A stretch of 64,000 nucleotides of DNA from Paenibacillus pinisoli (GTDB taxonomy: Bacteria; Bacillota; Bacilli; Paenibacillales; Paenibacillaceae), in contig NZ_QXQB01000007.1 in assembly GCF_003605435.1 (NCBI RefSeq), positions 1-64,000 of the forward strand, read 5' to 3'. This document shows, piece after piece, positions 6,775 through 15,673 of the stretch. Each line of letters begins with the position of its first letter. Positions within the stretch are counted from its first letter, which is position 1. The notes under the pieces were generated by a model. The model did no database searches. It saw only the letters and a list, made by a program, of their open reading frames with translations, and had not been told where the DNA came from. The position numbers and the translations under genes were made by a program.

Positions 6775-9645
6775 TTGGTTATTCTTCATCTCGCCATTAT
6801 TTTGCCTTTTCTATTCGCGATTGCTGCGCCAATCCTGCACAAGCTGCTTCCTCGCGTTCATGTGGGCTGGCTGATGCTTCCCGTTCCGGCGGCATTGTTC
6901 GCGTATATGCTCAGCCTCATTCCGGTTATACGGGATAAGGGCTTCCAAGAGGGGACGATCGCCTGGATGCCGTCTCTAGGCGTGGACGTACATGTCTACG
7001 CAGACGGACTGGCGCTTCTATTCGCGCTCCTCATTACGGGTATCGGATCACTGGTGCTTCTGTATTCGATCTATTACCTCGACAAGAACAGGGAGAAGCT
7101 TGTTCGCTTCTATGTCAGCCTTATGCTGTTCATGGGAGCGATGCTGGGACTCGTGCTGTCGGATAATCTGATGGTGCTGTATGGATTCTGGGAATTGACG
7201 AGCATCTCGTCGTTCCTGCTCATTGCTTTCTGGCATGAACGGGAGAAGTCGCTGTACGGGGCGATGAAATCACTGGTCATTACGGTCTTCGGCGGTCTGG
7301 CGATGTTCTCGGGTTTCCTGCTGCTCTATGTGATGACAGGCACGTTCAGCATCAGGGAGCTGATCGCGGGTGTTCCTGCGATTGCGGGACATGATCTGTT
7401 TGTGCCCGCGATGCTGCTCATATTGCTTGGCGCATTCACGAAGTCGGCGCAGTTCCCGTTCCACATCTGGCTGCCGGATGCGATGGAAGCGCCAACACCC
7501 GTAAGCGCGTATCTTCATTCGGCGACAATGGTGAAGGCCGGCATCTATCTCGTTGCGCGCATGAGCCCGATTTTCGCAGGAGAGGCGCTGTGGCTATGGC
7601 TGGTATCTGGACTAGGCCTGCTGACGCTGGTCTATGGTTCATTCCGTGCGCTGAAGCAGATTGACTTGAAGTCGATGCTCGCCTTCTCGACGATCAGCCA
7701 ATTAGGACTGGTCATGAGCTTGTTCGGACTTGGTTCGGCAGCAGCGCTGTATACGGGGACACCGCAAGCGGAATTTTTCAGTAAAGCGACGATGGCGGCC
7801 CTCTTTCATTTGCTGAACCACGCTATATTCAAGGGTACGCTGTTCATGGTAGTCGGCATTGTCGACCATGAGACGGGCACGCGGGATATTCGCAAGCTAG
7901 GCGGCTTAATGGCGGTTATGCCCATCACCTTCACCATAGCGATGATCGGCTCTTTCTCGATGGCGGGCATACCGCCGTTCAATGGCTTCCTTAGCAAAGA
8001 AATGTTCTTCACAGCCGTGCTGAACATTCGGAGCATGGACCTGTACGGCATGGACGCATGGGGAACGCTGTTCCCTGTGATCGCATGGGTGGCGAGCGTC
8101 TTTACGTTCATCTACAGCATGCTGCTGGTTTTCCGCACGTTCGGCGGGAAGGCCCAGTTCGACAAGTTGGAGAAAAAGCCCCATGAAGCGCCGCTTGGCT
8201 TGCTGCTCTCGCCGGTGGTGCTGGCTACGCTTGCGATCGTATTCGGGTTATTCCCGAACCTGGCTTCGTATTCCCTGATTGAGCCGGCTATGGCGGCGGT
8301 TCATCCGGGGCTGCTTGGTCCGGGAGAGCAATTCATGGTCTCGATCAGCCTATGGCACGGGTTCACGACGGAGCTGTTCATGACAGCCGGAGTTGTAGCG
8401 TTAGGCATTGTCTTGTTCCTGCTGCATAAGCGTTCTGCTGTGCTGAATCAGCCGTTATTCGTCAAGGCGACTTTGAACAAGAGCTATGACGGGGGCTTAA
8501 GCATGATGGACCGCGTGTCCCATGCCATCACGAGAGTATATATGACGGGTTCGATCCGCCATTATATGATCTATATCTTTGCATTCCTGATCTTGGCGCT
8601 GGGGCTTACCCTATTCGGGCAAAATGCCTTCAGCATCGATACAAGCGGCTTTGCAGAGATGAGCTTCTATGAAGGGGCGATTATGCTCGCGCTTGTCCTG
8701 GCGTCAATCGCCGTACTGTTCGTGAATTCGCGGCTGATGGCGATTATTTTGACAGGGGCGGTAGGGTATCTGGTCTCGCTGTTCTTCGTCATATTCCGGG
8801 CGCCGGATCTCGCGTTAACTCAGCTCAGCGTGGAGACGGTATCGGTCGCCTTGTTCCTGCTTTGCTTCTACCACTTGCCGAAGCTGAAGAAAGAGCTTGT
8901 ATCGCTCCGTTTCAAGCTGGGAAATCTCATAATTGCGCTTGGCGTAGGCGCGACGATGACGCTGGTAGCGTTGAGCGCGAGCAGGACGAAGCCGTTCGAG
9001 TCCATCTCCCATTATTTCCTGGAAAATAGTTATAAGCTCGCAGGCGGCAAAAACGTAGTCAATGTCATTCTGGTAGACTTCCGGGGCTTTGATACGATGC
9101 TGGAGATTGTCGTCTTGGGCATTGCGTCCTTCGGCATCTATGCGCTTATTAAGGTGAAGCTGAAGGAAGATGGCCTAGAGAGTGCTCCAGGCCAGTCTCG
9201 TGCAGCATTGCCGCTTGAAGCATATAAGAGCAACGATGTGATCTTGAAGACTTTGGCGAAGCTGACGATCGTCATTATCCTAGGATTCTCTCTCTACATG
9301 TTCTACATGGGGCATAACCATCCGGGCGGAGGGTTCATTGGGGCGCTCATGGCTTCGGCGGCGCTGCTGCTTATGGGCATGTCCTTCGGGATGAAGAAGG
9401 TAGACCGGTTCATGCCTCTGAACTTTCAGAAGCTGACCGCGCTTGGCATTCTGATAGCTTTGCTGACTGGGATTGGCTCCTTCGTCTTCGATGCGCCGTT
9501 CCTCAGCCATGCCTTCGATTATTTCGATGTGCCGATTATAGGCGAGCTGGAGCTGGCAACGGCAACGTTATTCGATCTTGGCGTGTATCTGACCGTTATA
9601 GGGGTCGCGATGACGATTATTTTCACCATTGGGAGGGATCAATAG
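6775..9645 (+). CDS. mrpA: Mrp antiporter subunit A fused to subunit B
   Basis: A 956-residue polytopic protein. The first ~800 residues match MrpA/NuoL-like proton-translocating subunits (ELTSISSFLLIAFW; SAQFPFHIWLPDAMEAPTPVSAYLHSATMVKAGIYL; NHAIFKGTLF). The last ~145 residues match MrpB (FYMGHNHPGGGFIGALM). B. subtilis has separate mrpA and mrpB; here they are one frame and no separate mrpB follows. The TTG start at 6775 has AGGAGG upstream. The complex exports Na+ in exchange for H+. The stop abuts the mrpC ATG. Confidence 0.96.
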   Translation: MVILHLAIILPFLFAIAAPILHKLLPRVHVGWLMLPVPAALFAYMLSLIPVIRDKGFQEGTIAWMPSLGVDVHVYADGLALLFALLITGIGSLVLLYSIYYLDKNREKLVRFYVSLMLFMGAMLGLVLSDNLMVLYGFWELTSISSFLLIAFWHEREKSLYGAMKSLVITVFGGLAMFSGFLLLYVMTGTFSIRELIAGVPAIAGHDLFVPAMLLILLGAFTKSAQFPFHIWLPDAMEAPTPVSAYLHSATMVKAGIYLVARMSPIFAGEALWLWLVSGLGLLTLVYGSFRALKQIDLKSMLAFSTISQLGLVMSLFGLGSAAALYTGTPQAEFFSKATMAALFHLLNHAIFKGTLFMVVGIVDHETGTRDIRKLGGLMAVMPITFTIAMIGSFSMAGIPPFNGFLSKEMFFTAVLNIRSMDLYGMDAWGTLFPVIAWVASVFTFIYSMLLVFRTFGGKAQFDKLEKKPHEAPLGLLLSPVVLATLAIVFGLFPNLASYSLIEPAMAAVHPGLLGPGEQFMVSISLWHGFTTELFMTAGVVALGIVLFLLHKRSAVLNQPLFVKATLNKSYDGGLSMMDRVSHAITRVYMTGSIRHYMIYIFAFLILALGLTLFGQNAFSIDTSGFAEMSFYEGAIMLALVLASIAVLFVNSRLMAIILTGAVGYLVSLFFVIFRAPDLALTQLSVETVSVALFLLCFYHLPKLKKELVSLRFKLGNLIIALGVGATMTLVALSASRTKPFESISHYFLENSYKLAGGKNVVNVILVDFRGFDTMLEIVVLGIASFGIYALIKVKLKEDGLESAPGQSRAALPLEAYKSNDVILKTLAKLTIVIILGFSLYMFYMGHNHPGGGFIGALMASAALLLMGMSFGMKKVDRFMPLNFQKLTALGILIALLTGIGSFVFDAPFLSHAFDYFDVPIIGELELATATLFDLGVYLTVIGVAMTIIFTIGRDQ

Positions 9646-9984
9646 ATGGAACTGTATATGTCCTTGACGATAGGAGTGCTGTTCACGGTCGGCGTCTATC
9701 TGATTCTGTCCAAAAGCTTGCTGCGCATCATTCTGGGCACATCCTTTCTGACGCATGGCGTGCATCTGCTGCTGCTGACGATGTCGCGCCTCAAGACGGG
9801 GGCGGCTCCGCTGCTTGGGGAGAAAGCGGATTCTTATGTGGACCCGCTGCCGCAGGCGCTTATTCTGACCTCCATTGTAATCAGCTTTGGCGTAACATCG
9901 TTCTTCATCGTGCTGGCTTACAAGGCCTATCGAAAGCTCGGCACAGACGATATGGAGCAGCTAAGGGGGGAGCAGCATGAATAA
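9646..9984 (+). CDS. mrpC: Mrp antiporter subunit C
   Basis: A 112-residue, three-helix NuoK-like subunit (ILGTSFLTHGVHLLLL; ALILTSIVISFGVTSFFIVLAYKAYR). Its ATG directly follows the mrpA stop, and its 3' end overlaps mrpD by 8 bases, indicating translational coupling. Confidence 0.95.
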   Translation: MELYMSLTIGVLFTVGVYLILSKSLLRIILGTSFLTHGVHLLLLTMSRLKTGAAPLLGEKADSYVDPLPQALILTSIVISFGVTSFFIVLAYKAYRKLGTDDMEQLRGEQHE

Positions 9985-11467
9985 TACGCTGGTTCTCCCG
10001 CTCATCATTCCGCTGCTGACGGCAGTCATCCTTGTCTTCCTGAAAGGGCGGATCGCCCTGCAGCGCTGGATTAGCGGGTTAAGCGGACTTGTGAATGTCG
10101 CAGTCGCTGCTTACATCCTCTATCAAGTGAAGACGGATGGGATTCAGACCTTATATATGAGCGGCTGGGTGCCGCCTTACGGCATTGTCTTTGTGGCGGA
10201 TATGCTCGCAACTCTGCTTGTGCTCACGACAACGATTATCGGGCTGTTCTGCTTGCTGTATTCCTTCCGCAGCATCGGAGAGGAGCGAGAGCGGCATTAC
10301 TATTATCCGCTATTCCAATTCCTTCTGGTGGGTGTAAGCGGCTCGTTCCTGACTGGCGATATCTTCAACTTGTTTGTCTGCTTCGAGGTCATGCTGATCT
10401 CTTCTTATGCGCTAATTGTGCATGGCGGCACGAAGCTTCAATTAAGAGAATCGCTGAAGTATATGCTGGTGAATATCCTGTCCTCGGCATTATTCGTAGC
10501 GGCAGTCGCTTATCTCTATGGGGTGACGGGGGCGCTGAACATGGCCGATCTGTCCGTTCGAGTCGCTGAAGCGGGGCAAGGCGGCATTCTGAACGTCATT
10601 GCGGTGCTGTTTATGATTGTGTTCGCGCTTAAGGCGGGGTTGCTCCTGTTCTTCTGGCTGCCGGGCTCTTACGGTGCTCCGCCCGCTGCGATACGCACGA
10701 TCTTCGCGGCGTTGCTCACCAAAGTAGGTTTGTACGCGCTGCTGCGCACGTTCACCTTGATCTTCTATCATGATCCGTCCGTTACGCATAGCTGGATGGG
10801 CTGGATGGCGGGGGCGACGATGGTGCTGGGAGCGATCGGCGCAGTGGCATATCGGGATATTCCGCGCATTCTGAATTACAATGTGGTCATTAGCGTCGGC
10901 TTTATCGCCTTCGGGCTTGTCTCCGCCAATCAAGACGCGCTGGATGGCGCGGTGTTCTACCTGATCCATGACATGATCGGCAAAGCGCTCCTCTTCCTGC
11001 TGGGCGGCATGATTATCACGGCAGCGGGAACGAAGAAGCTGGATGAGATGGGCGGACTGATCAAGCGCCATCCGTATCTGGGCTGGATGTTCTTCGTGAC
11101 GGCGCTGGCGATTGCCGGCATTCCGCCGCTAAGCGGCTTTGCGGGCAAGCTGATGATTATACGCGGCGGCTTCGCCGAGGAGCATTATGTGCTTGCAGCA
11201 GTGTCTGTCGCCTCCAGCTTCATCGTGCTGTACTCGTTGATCCGCATCTTCATGGCGGCGTTCTGGGGCAAGGAGAGACTGGCGGCAGCTGAGACCACGC
11301 CGGCAAGGGCTTCGGATTACCGGATGAAGCTGCTGTCCGGCGCAGGCCTCTTCATAATTGTCATAGCGATGGGGCTTGGCGCAGAGTGGGTATACGGCTT
11401 CGTAGCGGAAGCGGGCCAGACCTTGGTGCAGCCGGCAATCTATATCGACGCGGTGCTAAAGGAGTAG
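9977..11467 (+). CDS. mrpD: Mrp antiporter subunit D
   Basis: A 496-residue NuoM/NuoN-like subunit with about 14 membrane segments and conserved blocks FEVMLISSYALIVHGG and LLLFFWLPGSYGAPPAAI. It forms one of the proton-translocating half-channels beside MrpA. It overlaps mrpC, and mrpE starts 6 bases later. Confidence 0.95.
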   Translation: MNNTLVLPLIIPLLTAVILVFLKGRIALQRWISGLSGLVNVAVAAYILYQVKTDGIQTLYMSGWVPPYGIVFVADMLATLLVLTTTIIGLFCLLYSFRSIGEERERHYYYPLFQFLLVGVSGSFLTGDIFNLFVCFEVMLISSYALIVHGGTKLQLRESLKYMLVNILSSALFVAAVAYLYGVTGALNMADLSVRVAEAGQGGILNVIAVLFMIVFALKAGLLLFFWLPGSYGAPPAAIRTIFAALLTKVGLYALLRTFTLIFYHDPSVTHSWMGWMAGATMVLGAIGAVAYRDIPRILNYNVVISVGFIAFGLVSANQDALDGAVFYLIHDMIGKALLFLLGGMIITAAGTKKLDEMGGLIKRHPYLGWMFFVTALAIAGIPPLSGFAGKLMIIRGGFAEEHYVLAAVSVASSFIVLYSLIRIFMAAFWGKERLAAAETTPARASDYRMKLLSGAGLFIIVIAMGLGAEWVYGFVAEAGQTLVQPAIYIDAVLKE

Positions 11468-11473
11468 AGGATC

Positions 11474-11812
11474 ATGATCATACTGAAGCGGGCATGGGCC
11501 GTCATTAAGCTGTTTGTTCTATTTAATAAAGAGCTGTTCGTCTCAAGCTATGCGGTATTGCTGCAAATTCTAAAGCCCAAGCTGTCGATCCGGCCTGGCA
11601 TCTTCGCCATGAAGACGGAGCTAAAGTCGAATTGGGAAATAACGCTGCTCTCCTGCCTCATCTGCCTGACTCCAGGCACGCTAACGCTGGATGTATCGGG
11701 AGACGGAGAGACGCTGTATATTCATGCGATGGATATTGAGGATGCGGAGCAGCTCTCGCAACAAATCAAGAATACGTTCGAGAAAGCCATTATGGAGGTG
11801 ACTCGCGCATGA
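11474..11812 (+). CDS. mrpE: Mrp antiporter subunit E, short form
   Basis: A 112-residue MrpE. The core block VLLQILKPKLSIRPGIFAMKTELKSNWEITLLSCLICLTPGTLTLDV is typical. It is shorter than the B. subtilis protein (about 158 residues) because the usual N-terminal hydrophobic pair is missing. The ATG overlaps mrpF by 4 bases at the end. The short form may be normal in this lineage. Confidence 0.92.
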   Translation: MIILKRAWAVIKLFVLFNKELFVSSYAVLLQILKPKLSIRPGIFAMKTELKSNWEITLLSCLICLTPGTLTLDVSGDGETLYIHAMDIEDAEQLSQQIKNTFEKAIMEVTRA

Positions 11813-12093
11813 TGAACGGAATGCTGATTGCTGCTCTTATCTTGTTATCGCTGGCTATTCTCGGGGCGTTGTACCGGTTGCTCAAAGGGCCATCCATCCC
11901 GGACCGGATCGCAGCGCTCGACACGATAGGGATTCTGCTGCTGGCGACCATTGCTGTATTAGGCATGCTGCTGCGCACGACAGCCTACTTCGATATTATT
12001 CTGCTGCTCGGCATATTGACGTTCATCGGAACGACAGCATTCGCGAGATATATAGAGAGGGGTGTAGTCCTTGAACCTGGAGATGATCGGTGA
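11809..12093 (+). CDS. mrpF: Mrp antiporter subunit F
   Basis: A 94-residue, three-helix subunit with the conserved GPSIPDRIAALDTIG loop, known from the family to carry an aspartate important for transport. GGAGGTGA precedes the ATG inside the mrpE end. The 3' end overlaps mrpG by 23 bases. Confidence 0.94.
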   Translation: MMNGMLIAALILLSLAILGALYRLLKGPSIPDRIAALDTIGILLLATIAVLGMLLRTTAYFDIILLLGILTFIGTTAFARYIERGVVLEPGDDR

Positions 12094-12457
12094 GTGGCTG
12101 ATTGGCATACTCATCGTGCTTGGAGCGGTCGTCTGCGTAATCAGCGTCTTCGGTCTCATCCGGCTGCCGGATGTGTATCTTCGCTCCCATGCCGCGACGA
12201 AAAGCGCAACAATGGGCGTGCTCTTCATCTTATTCGGCGGATTTCTGTACTTCTGGCTATTCGAGAACCATATCAGCATCAAGCTGCTGCTTGGCATCGT
12301 CTTCGTCTTCATTACGTCACCGGTAGCGGGACATCTGAACGGGCGGGCGGCTTATCGCTCCGGCGTGTCGCTGTGGAAGGGCAGCGTACAGGATGATCTG
12401 AAGGCAGAACGAAAGCGAGTGAAGGGGCAGGCCGGCGAGAAGAGCGGAAGCGTGTAG
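12071..12457 (+). CDS. mrpG: Mrp antiporter subunit G
   Basis: A 128-residue MrpG with three membrane segments and the signature GLIRLPDVYLRSHAATKSATMG ... FITSPVAGHLNGRAAY. TTG 12071 has GAGAGGGG upstream; ATG 12083 is an alternative. It is the last gene of the operon. Confidence 0.93.
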   Translation: MNLEMIGEWLIGILIVLGAVVCVISVFGLIRLPDVYLRSHAATKSATMGVLFILFGGFLYFWLFENHISIKLLLGIVFVFITSPVAGHLNGRAAYRSGVSLWKGSVQDDLKAERKRVKGQAGEKSGSV

Positions 12458-12482
12458 GGGATACCCCTATATATAGAAGAAA

Positions 12483-12526
12483 AAGAAGAGAAACCCGCCA
12501 TCATGGCGGGTTTCTCTTCTTTTTGC
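12483..12526. terminator. Bidirectional terminator after mrpG
   Basis: A long stem (AGAAGAGAAACCCGCC arm pairing across an ATCA loop), followed by a T-rich run on plus and A-rich on the other side, lies between mrpG and the convergent DUF4870 gene. Confidence 0.9.
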
Positions 12527-12552
12527 AGGCTAATTATCGTCTGTATCTTGTC

Positions 12553-12906
12553 TTAGAACTTGCCGATCTGCTGCTCCGACCATTCGCCGATATACGGCAG
12601 CTTGAACTGCTTGCCCTGCAGCGCGAGCAGCATGAGCGCGATCCAGAGAATGAAGGTAAGCGGAGTCAGAATGAATGCCACTAGCAGGCCGATGATTGGA
12701 ATCGCACCCAGGATTAGGTTGACGGCTACCAGGATGACAAAGACAGCTGTAGACTGCATGGCATGAAATTTGACGAATCGGCTCTGCTTCTCAATTACCA
12801 AGAAAATAATGCCAGTCACAAATCCGGCCAAGTAACAAAGCAATCCGGCTACTTTCGGGTCCAGTCCGGTCGACGACGGGTCTGGATTGACTTGAATGGG
12901 CTGCAT
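12553..12906 (-). CDS. DUF4870 membrane protein
   Basis: A 117-residue protein with three hydrophobic segments. Motifs are LLCYLAGFVTGIIFLVIEKQSRFVKFHAMQST and a C-terminal IALMLLALQGKQFKLPYIGEW, typical of DUF4870 (Tic20-like) proteins of unknown function. It stands alone, convergent with mrp and divergent from the LCP gene. Confidence 0.85.
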   Translation of the reverse strand: MQPIQVNPDPSSTGLDPKVAGLLCYLAGFVTGIIFLVIEKQSRFVKFHAMQSTAVFVILVAVNLILGAIPIIGLLVAFILTPLTFILWIALMLLALQGKQFKLPYIGEWSEQQIGKF

Positions 12907-13031
12907 GGAGATTTGTTCATCCCTTTCTGATCATCATCGTTATATACAATATATTCCTTGTGGACTAGCGATAGACCTCTCTACTATAGCAAAACTTTGG
13001 CAATATTGGAACGAATGAATTGTAACGGGTT

Positions 13032-13060
13032 TGTAACCTGCTTGAGCTTTGCTTCGTCTA
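13032..13060 (+). promoter_or_regulatory. ECF-sigma-type promoter of LCP gene
   Basis: TGTAAC (13032-13037) and CGTCTA (13055-13060) are separated by 17 bases, close to the sigma-M class TGAAAC-N16/17-CGTC. LCP genes in B. subtilis belong to envelope-stress sigma regulons, which makes the match meaningful. No good sigma-A promoter was seen in this gap. Confidence 0.5.
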
Positions 13061-13127
13061 AAATAAAAAGGGGTATATATGACTAAATCGACAAAAAGAG
13101 ATATCGGAATGGAGAGAATGGTAGGAT

Positions 13128-14177
13128 ATGAAGAAATATAAACGGGCCTATATCATTAGTGCAGTTGCTCTCGTCATTTTATCGCTGGCCTATTTCAACC
13201 GCGGAGCGCTTGCCATGATGGGGTTTGACTGGTTCCTGCAGGGCGAGGTCGAGAAGCGGCTGGAGCACACCTACAAGCCGATCGAGGGCCGCGAGCCGAA
13301 GCCGGTCAATGTCGACAAGACGAAGCAGGATCCATTCGCCTTGCTGCTGATGGGTGTTGACCAGCGCGGCAAGGAAATTGGACGGTCGGATACGCTGATC
13401 TACACCGTTGTGCGTCCAAGCGACGGCAATATGCTGCTCGTGTCGATTCCGCGGGACATGTATGTGGAGATTGTCGGCAGGGACCGCGAGGACAAGATTA
13501 ACCACGCATACGCCTTCGGCGGTCCGGGCATGTCGATGGACACGGTGGAGAAGTTCCTGGATGCGCCAGTCAACTATTATGCATCTATCAACTTTGAGGG
13601 CTTCCAGGCTGCGATTGACGCGCTTGGCGGCATTGCGCTTCCGATCGACAAGGATATCGTGAACAAGGATCCGTACCATGACAAATTCACGATCAAGGGC
13701 GGCCAAGACTTGTACAACGGCAAAGATGCGCTGAATTTCGTGCGTTACCGCGAGGATGCCGGCGGTGATATGAGCCGTACGGAGAGACATCAGCAGTTCC
13801 TTCATGCTATGATAGAGAAGGCGTCCGCAATGAAGCAATGGAGCAAGATTCCTGAGCTTCTGGACATCATGGGCGAGAACTTCAGCACGGATATGCAGCC
13901 GGGCAAGCTGATTGACATGGCTCAAAGCATGGTGCAATCCAAGAACGGCAATATGTACAGCCAGACGATTCTGGGCGAAGGCCACAGGCTGGAGGCCGGA
14001 GGCGCCTGGTACTACTTTGCGAATGAAGAGGATCTGGCCCAGGTCCAGCTGATGATCAAAAACTGGTTGAATCCCGACACGAAGGCGGGCAGCTTAATTC
14101 TTCCTCCGAAGTATCAAGACAGCAAGAAAGAGGTAGAGGTGCTCTCCAGTGCGTCGTCGGTGCACGAAACGGAGTGA
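13128..14177 (+). CDS. LytR-CpsA-Psr family glycopolymer transferase
   Basis: A 349-residue LCP protein: short cytoplasmic N-terminus, one membrane anchor (residues 8-27) and an extracytoplasmic LCP domain. Motifs are LLMGVDQRGKEIGRSDTLI, SIPRDMYVEI, KINHAYAFGG and NFVRYREDAGGDMSRTERHQQF, which hold the conserved Arg/Asp residues for polyprenyl-phosphate and Mg2+ binding. LCP enzymes attach teichoic-acid-like polymers to peptidoglycan. It is the first gene of a cluster running to rplI and has an ECF-like promoter. Confidence 0.93.
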   Translation: MKKYKRAYIISAVALVILSLAYFNRGALAMMGFDWFLQGEVEKRLEHTYKPIEGREPKPVNVDKTKQDPFALLLMGVDQRGKEIGRSDTLIYTVVRPSDGNMLLVSIPRDMYVEIVGRDREDKINHAYAFGGPGMSMDTVEKFLDAPVNYYASINFEGFQAAIDALGGIALPIDKDIVNKDPYHDKFTIKGGQDLYNGKDALNFVRYREDAGGDMSRTERHQQFLHAMIEKASAMKQWSKIPELLDIMGENFSTDMQPGKLIDMAQSMVQSKNGNMYSQTILGEGHRLEAGGAWYYFANEEDLAQVQLMIKNWLNPDTKAGSLILPPKYQDSKKEVEVLSSASSVHETE

Positions 14178-14185
14178 ATGGAAGG

Positions 14186-14596
14186 ATGAATATTGCCTTT
14201 TTCCTGCTGCCCAAGCATGAGGTCGTATGTCTGCCGCATGACGCGACGCTCAGGCAGGCGCTGGAGCGCATGGAATATCACCGCTATTCTGCCGTTCCCA
14301 TCATCAATGAAGATGGCGGATATATCGGCACGGTAACAGAGGGAGATCTGCTGTGGTTCATGAAGAACCGCCCGGATCTGACGTTCGACAGCTCCTACAA
14401 GGTGAAGCTGATTGACGTACCGCTGCGGATTAACAATAAGACGGTGAATATTGATGCCAATATGGACGATCTGATCTCGCTGGCCAAAGTACAGAACTTT
14501 GTGCCGGTAGTAGACGACCGCGATCATTTTATCGGTATTGTACGCAGAAGCGAAATTATTGATTATTGCCAGAAGGGACTGTCCCAACGGATCTGA
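14186..14596 (+). CDS. CBS-domain pair protein, CbpB/DarB-like
   Basis: A 136-residue cytoplasmic protein made of two CBS motifs (residues ~15-60 and ~80-130: YSAVPIINEDGGYIGTVTEGDLL; FVPVVDDRDHFIGIVRRSEII). Its layout resembles YkuL/DarB (CbpB), which binds c-di-AMP and signals to Rel. Adjacency to ktr, mrp and gdpP makes a nucleotide-sensing role plausible but unproven. ATG 14186 is preferred; GTG 14174 overlaps the LCP stop and is an alternative. Confidence 0.85.
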   Translation: MNIAFFLLPKHEVVCLPHDATLRQALERMEYHRYSAVPIINEDGGYIGTVTEGDLLWFMKNRPDLTFDSSYKVKLIDVPLRINNKTVNIDANMDDLISLAKVQNFVPVVDDRDHFIGIVRRSEIIDYCQKGLSQRI

Positions 14597-14749
14597 CGGA
14601 TTCAGCGGGGGAGTCCCTTCCCTTTATTGCCGGAATACCCAGGTAACACTGGCTCAGGCAATGCGTGCGCAAACGGGCTTTTGTGCTATAATGAGGGATG
14701 AATGTCTCCTTGATACAAGAACTTAGAATTGGCTTAAGAGGTGAACGGA

Positions 14750-15655
14750 TTGAAGACTGGGTTGAAACCCTTGCTGTGGAGCGGGGCGGCATTCCTGCTA
14801 TTAGTGCTGCTGGCAGTGCCTTTGCTCAATTTGGCAGCTTTACTGTTTATGATGGTTCCTTATGTAGTGCTCTATACGACGCTGTCCAGAGGATCGTTCC
14901 TGCTGCATTTGCTGCCGGTATGGCTGCTGGCGGGCTTGATTGCCGGACCTGCCGTTCTTATCATCGGATTGTTCTTCCTCGTTCCGGCAGTTGTCATCGG
15001 GCATTTGTATAAGAGCGGAGCGCCTGCGTCCAAAGTCATACGGACGGGGACAATCGTCATTCTGGCTTTGCTCATGCTGGAGCTGATGCTCTTCCAAATG
15101 GTATTTGATATTTCGCTGTTGAACGAGATGAGCCACACGATACGCGCGACATTCGACTCCATGCAGGAGCAGAATCTCATGGCGCCGGGCTGGGACTCGG
15201 AATTTATCGATTTGCTGATCCAAAGGGTCATCCATATGATTCCGCTGACCTTTATTGTCCTCGCGTTTGTGTACACGGTATTCTCGCATTATGTATCGCG
15301 CAGAGCGGTGATTCGCGGCGGGCTGGACGTTCCGGCTTTCCCGCAGGCGAAGGACTGGCGTCTGCCGCGTATCATGGTTATTTATTATCTGATTGCCTAT
15401 GTGATCGATCTCTTCATCAAGCCGGGCGATGATTCGTTCCTCGCGGTGGCTCTGATGAATCTGGTGCCGCTGCTCGGGTACGTATTCGCTATTCAAGCGA
15501 TCGGCTTCTTCTTCTTTATCGCTCATGAGAGAAAGTGGAACAAAGCCGTTCCGATCTTAATCGCCATACCAGTGCTGCTTTTGCCGCCGCTCAGCTTGAT
15601 TGGCGTCCTGGATACCGCCTTTCCGATCCGGAAGTCGTTTACCAAACAACAATAG
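14750..15655 (+). CDS. DUF2232 membrane protein (YybS-like)
   Basis: A ~301-residue polytopic protein with about eight hydrophobic segments, of the DUF2232/YybS family found next to gdpP in Bacillota. TTG 14750 is chosen because AGAGGTG lies 6 bases before it; GTG 14741 is also open. The function is unknown. A link to the c-di-AMP enzyme encoded 18 bases downstream is inferred from conserved adjacency only. Confidence 0.85.
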   Translation: MKTGLKPLLWSGAAFLLLVLLAVPLLNLAALLFMMVPYVVLYTTLSRGSFLLHLLPVWLLAGLIAGPAVLIIGLFFLVPAVVIGHLYKSGAPASKVIRTGTIVILALLMLELMLFQMVFDISLLNEMSHTIRATFDSMQEQNLMAPGWDSEFIDLLIQRVIHMIPLTFIVLAFVYTVFSHYVSRRAVIRGGLDVPAFPQAKDWRLPRIMVIYYLIAYVIDLFIKPGDDSFLAVALMNLVPLLGYVFAIQAIGFFFFIAHERKWNKAVPILIAIPVLLLPPLSLIGVLDTAFPIRKSFTKQQ

Positions 15656-15673
15656 CACGGGAGCGAATGGGAA

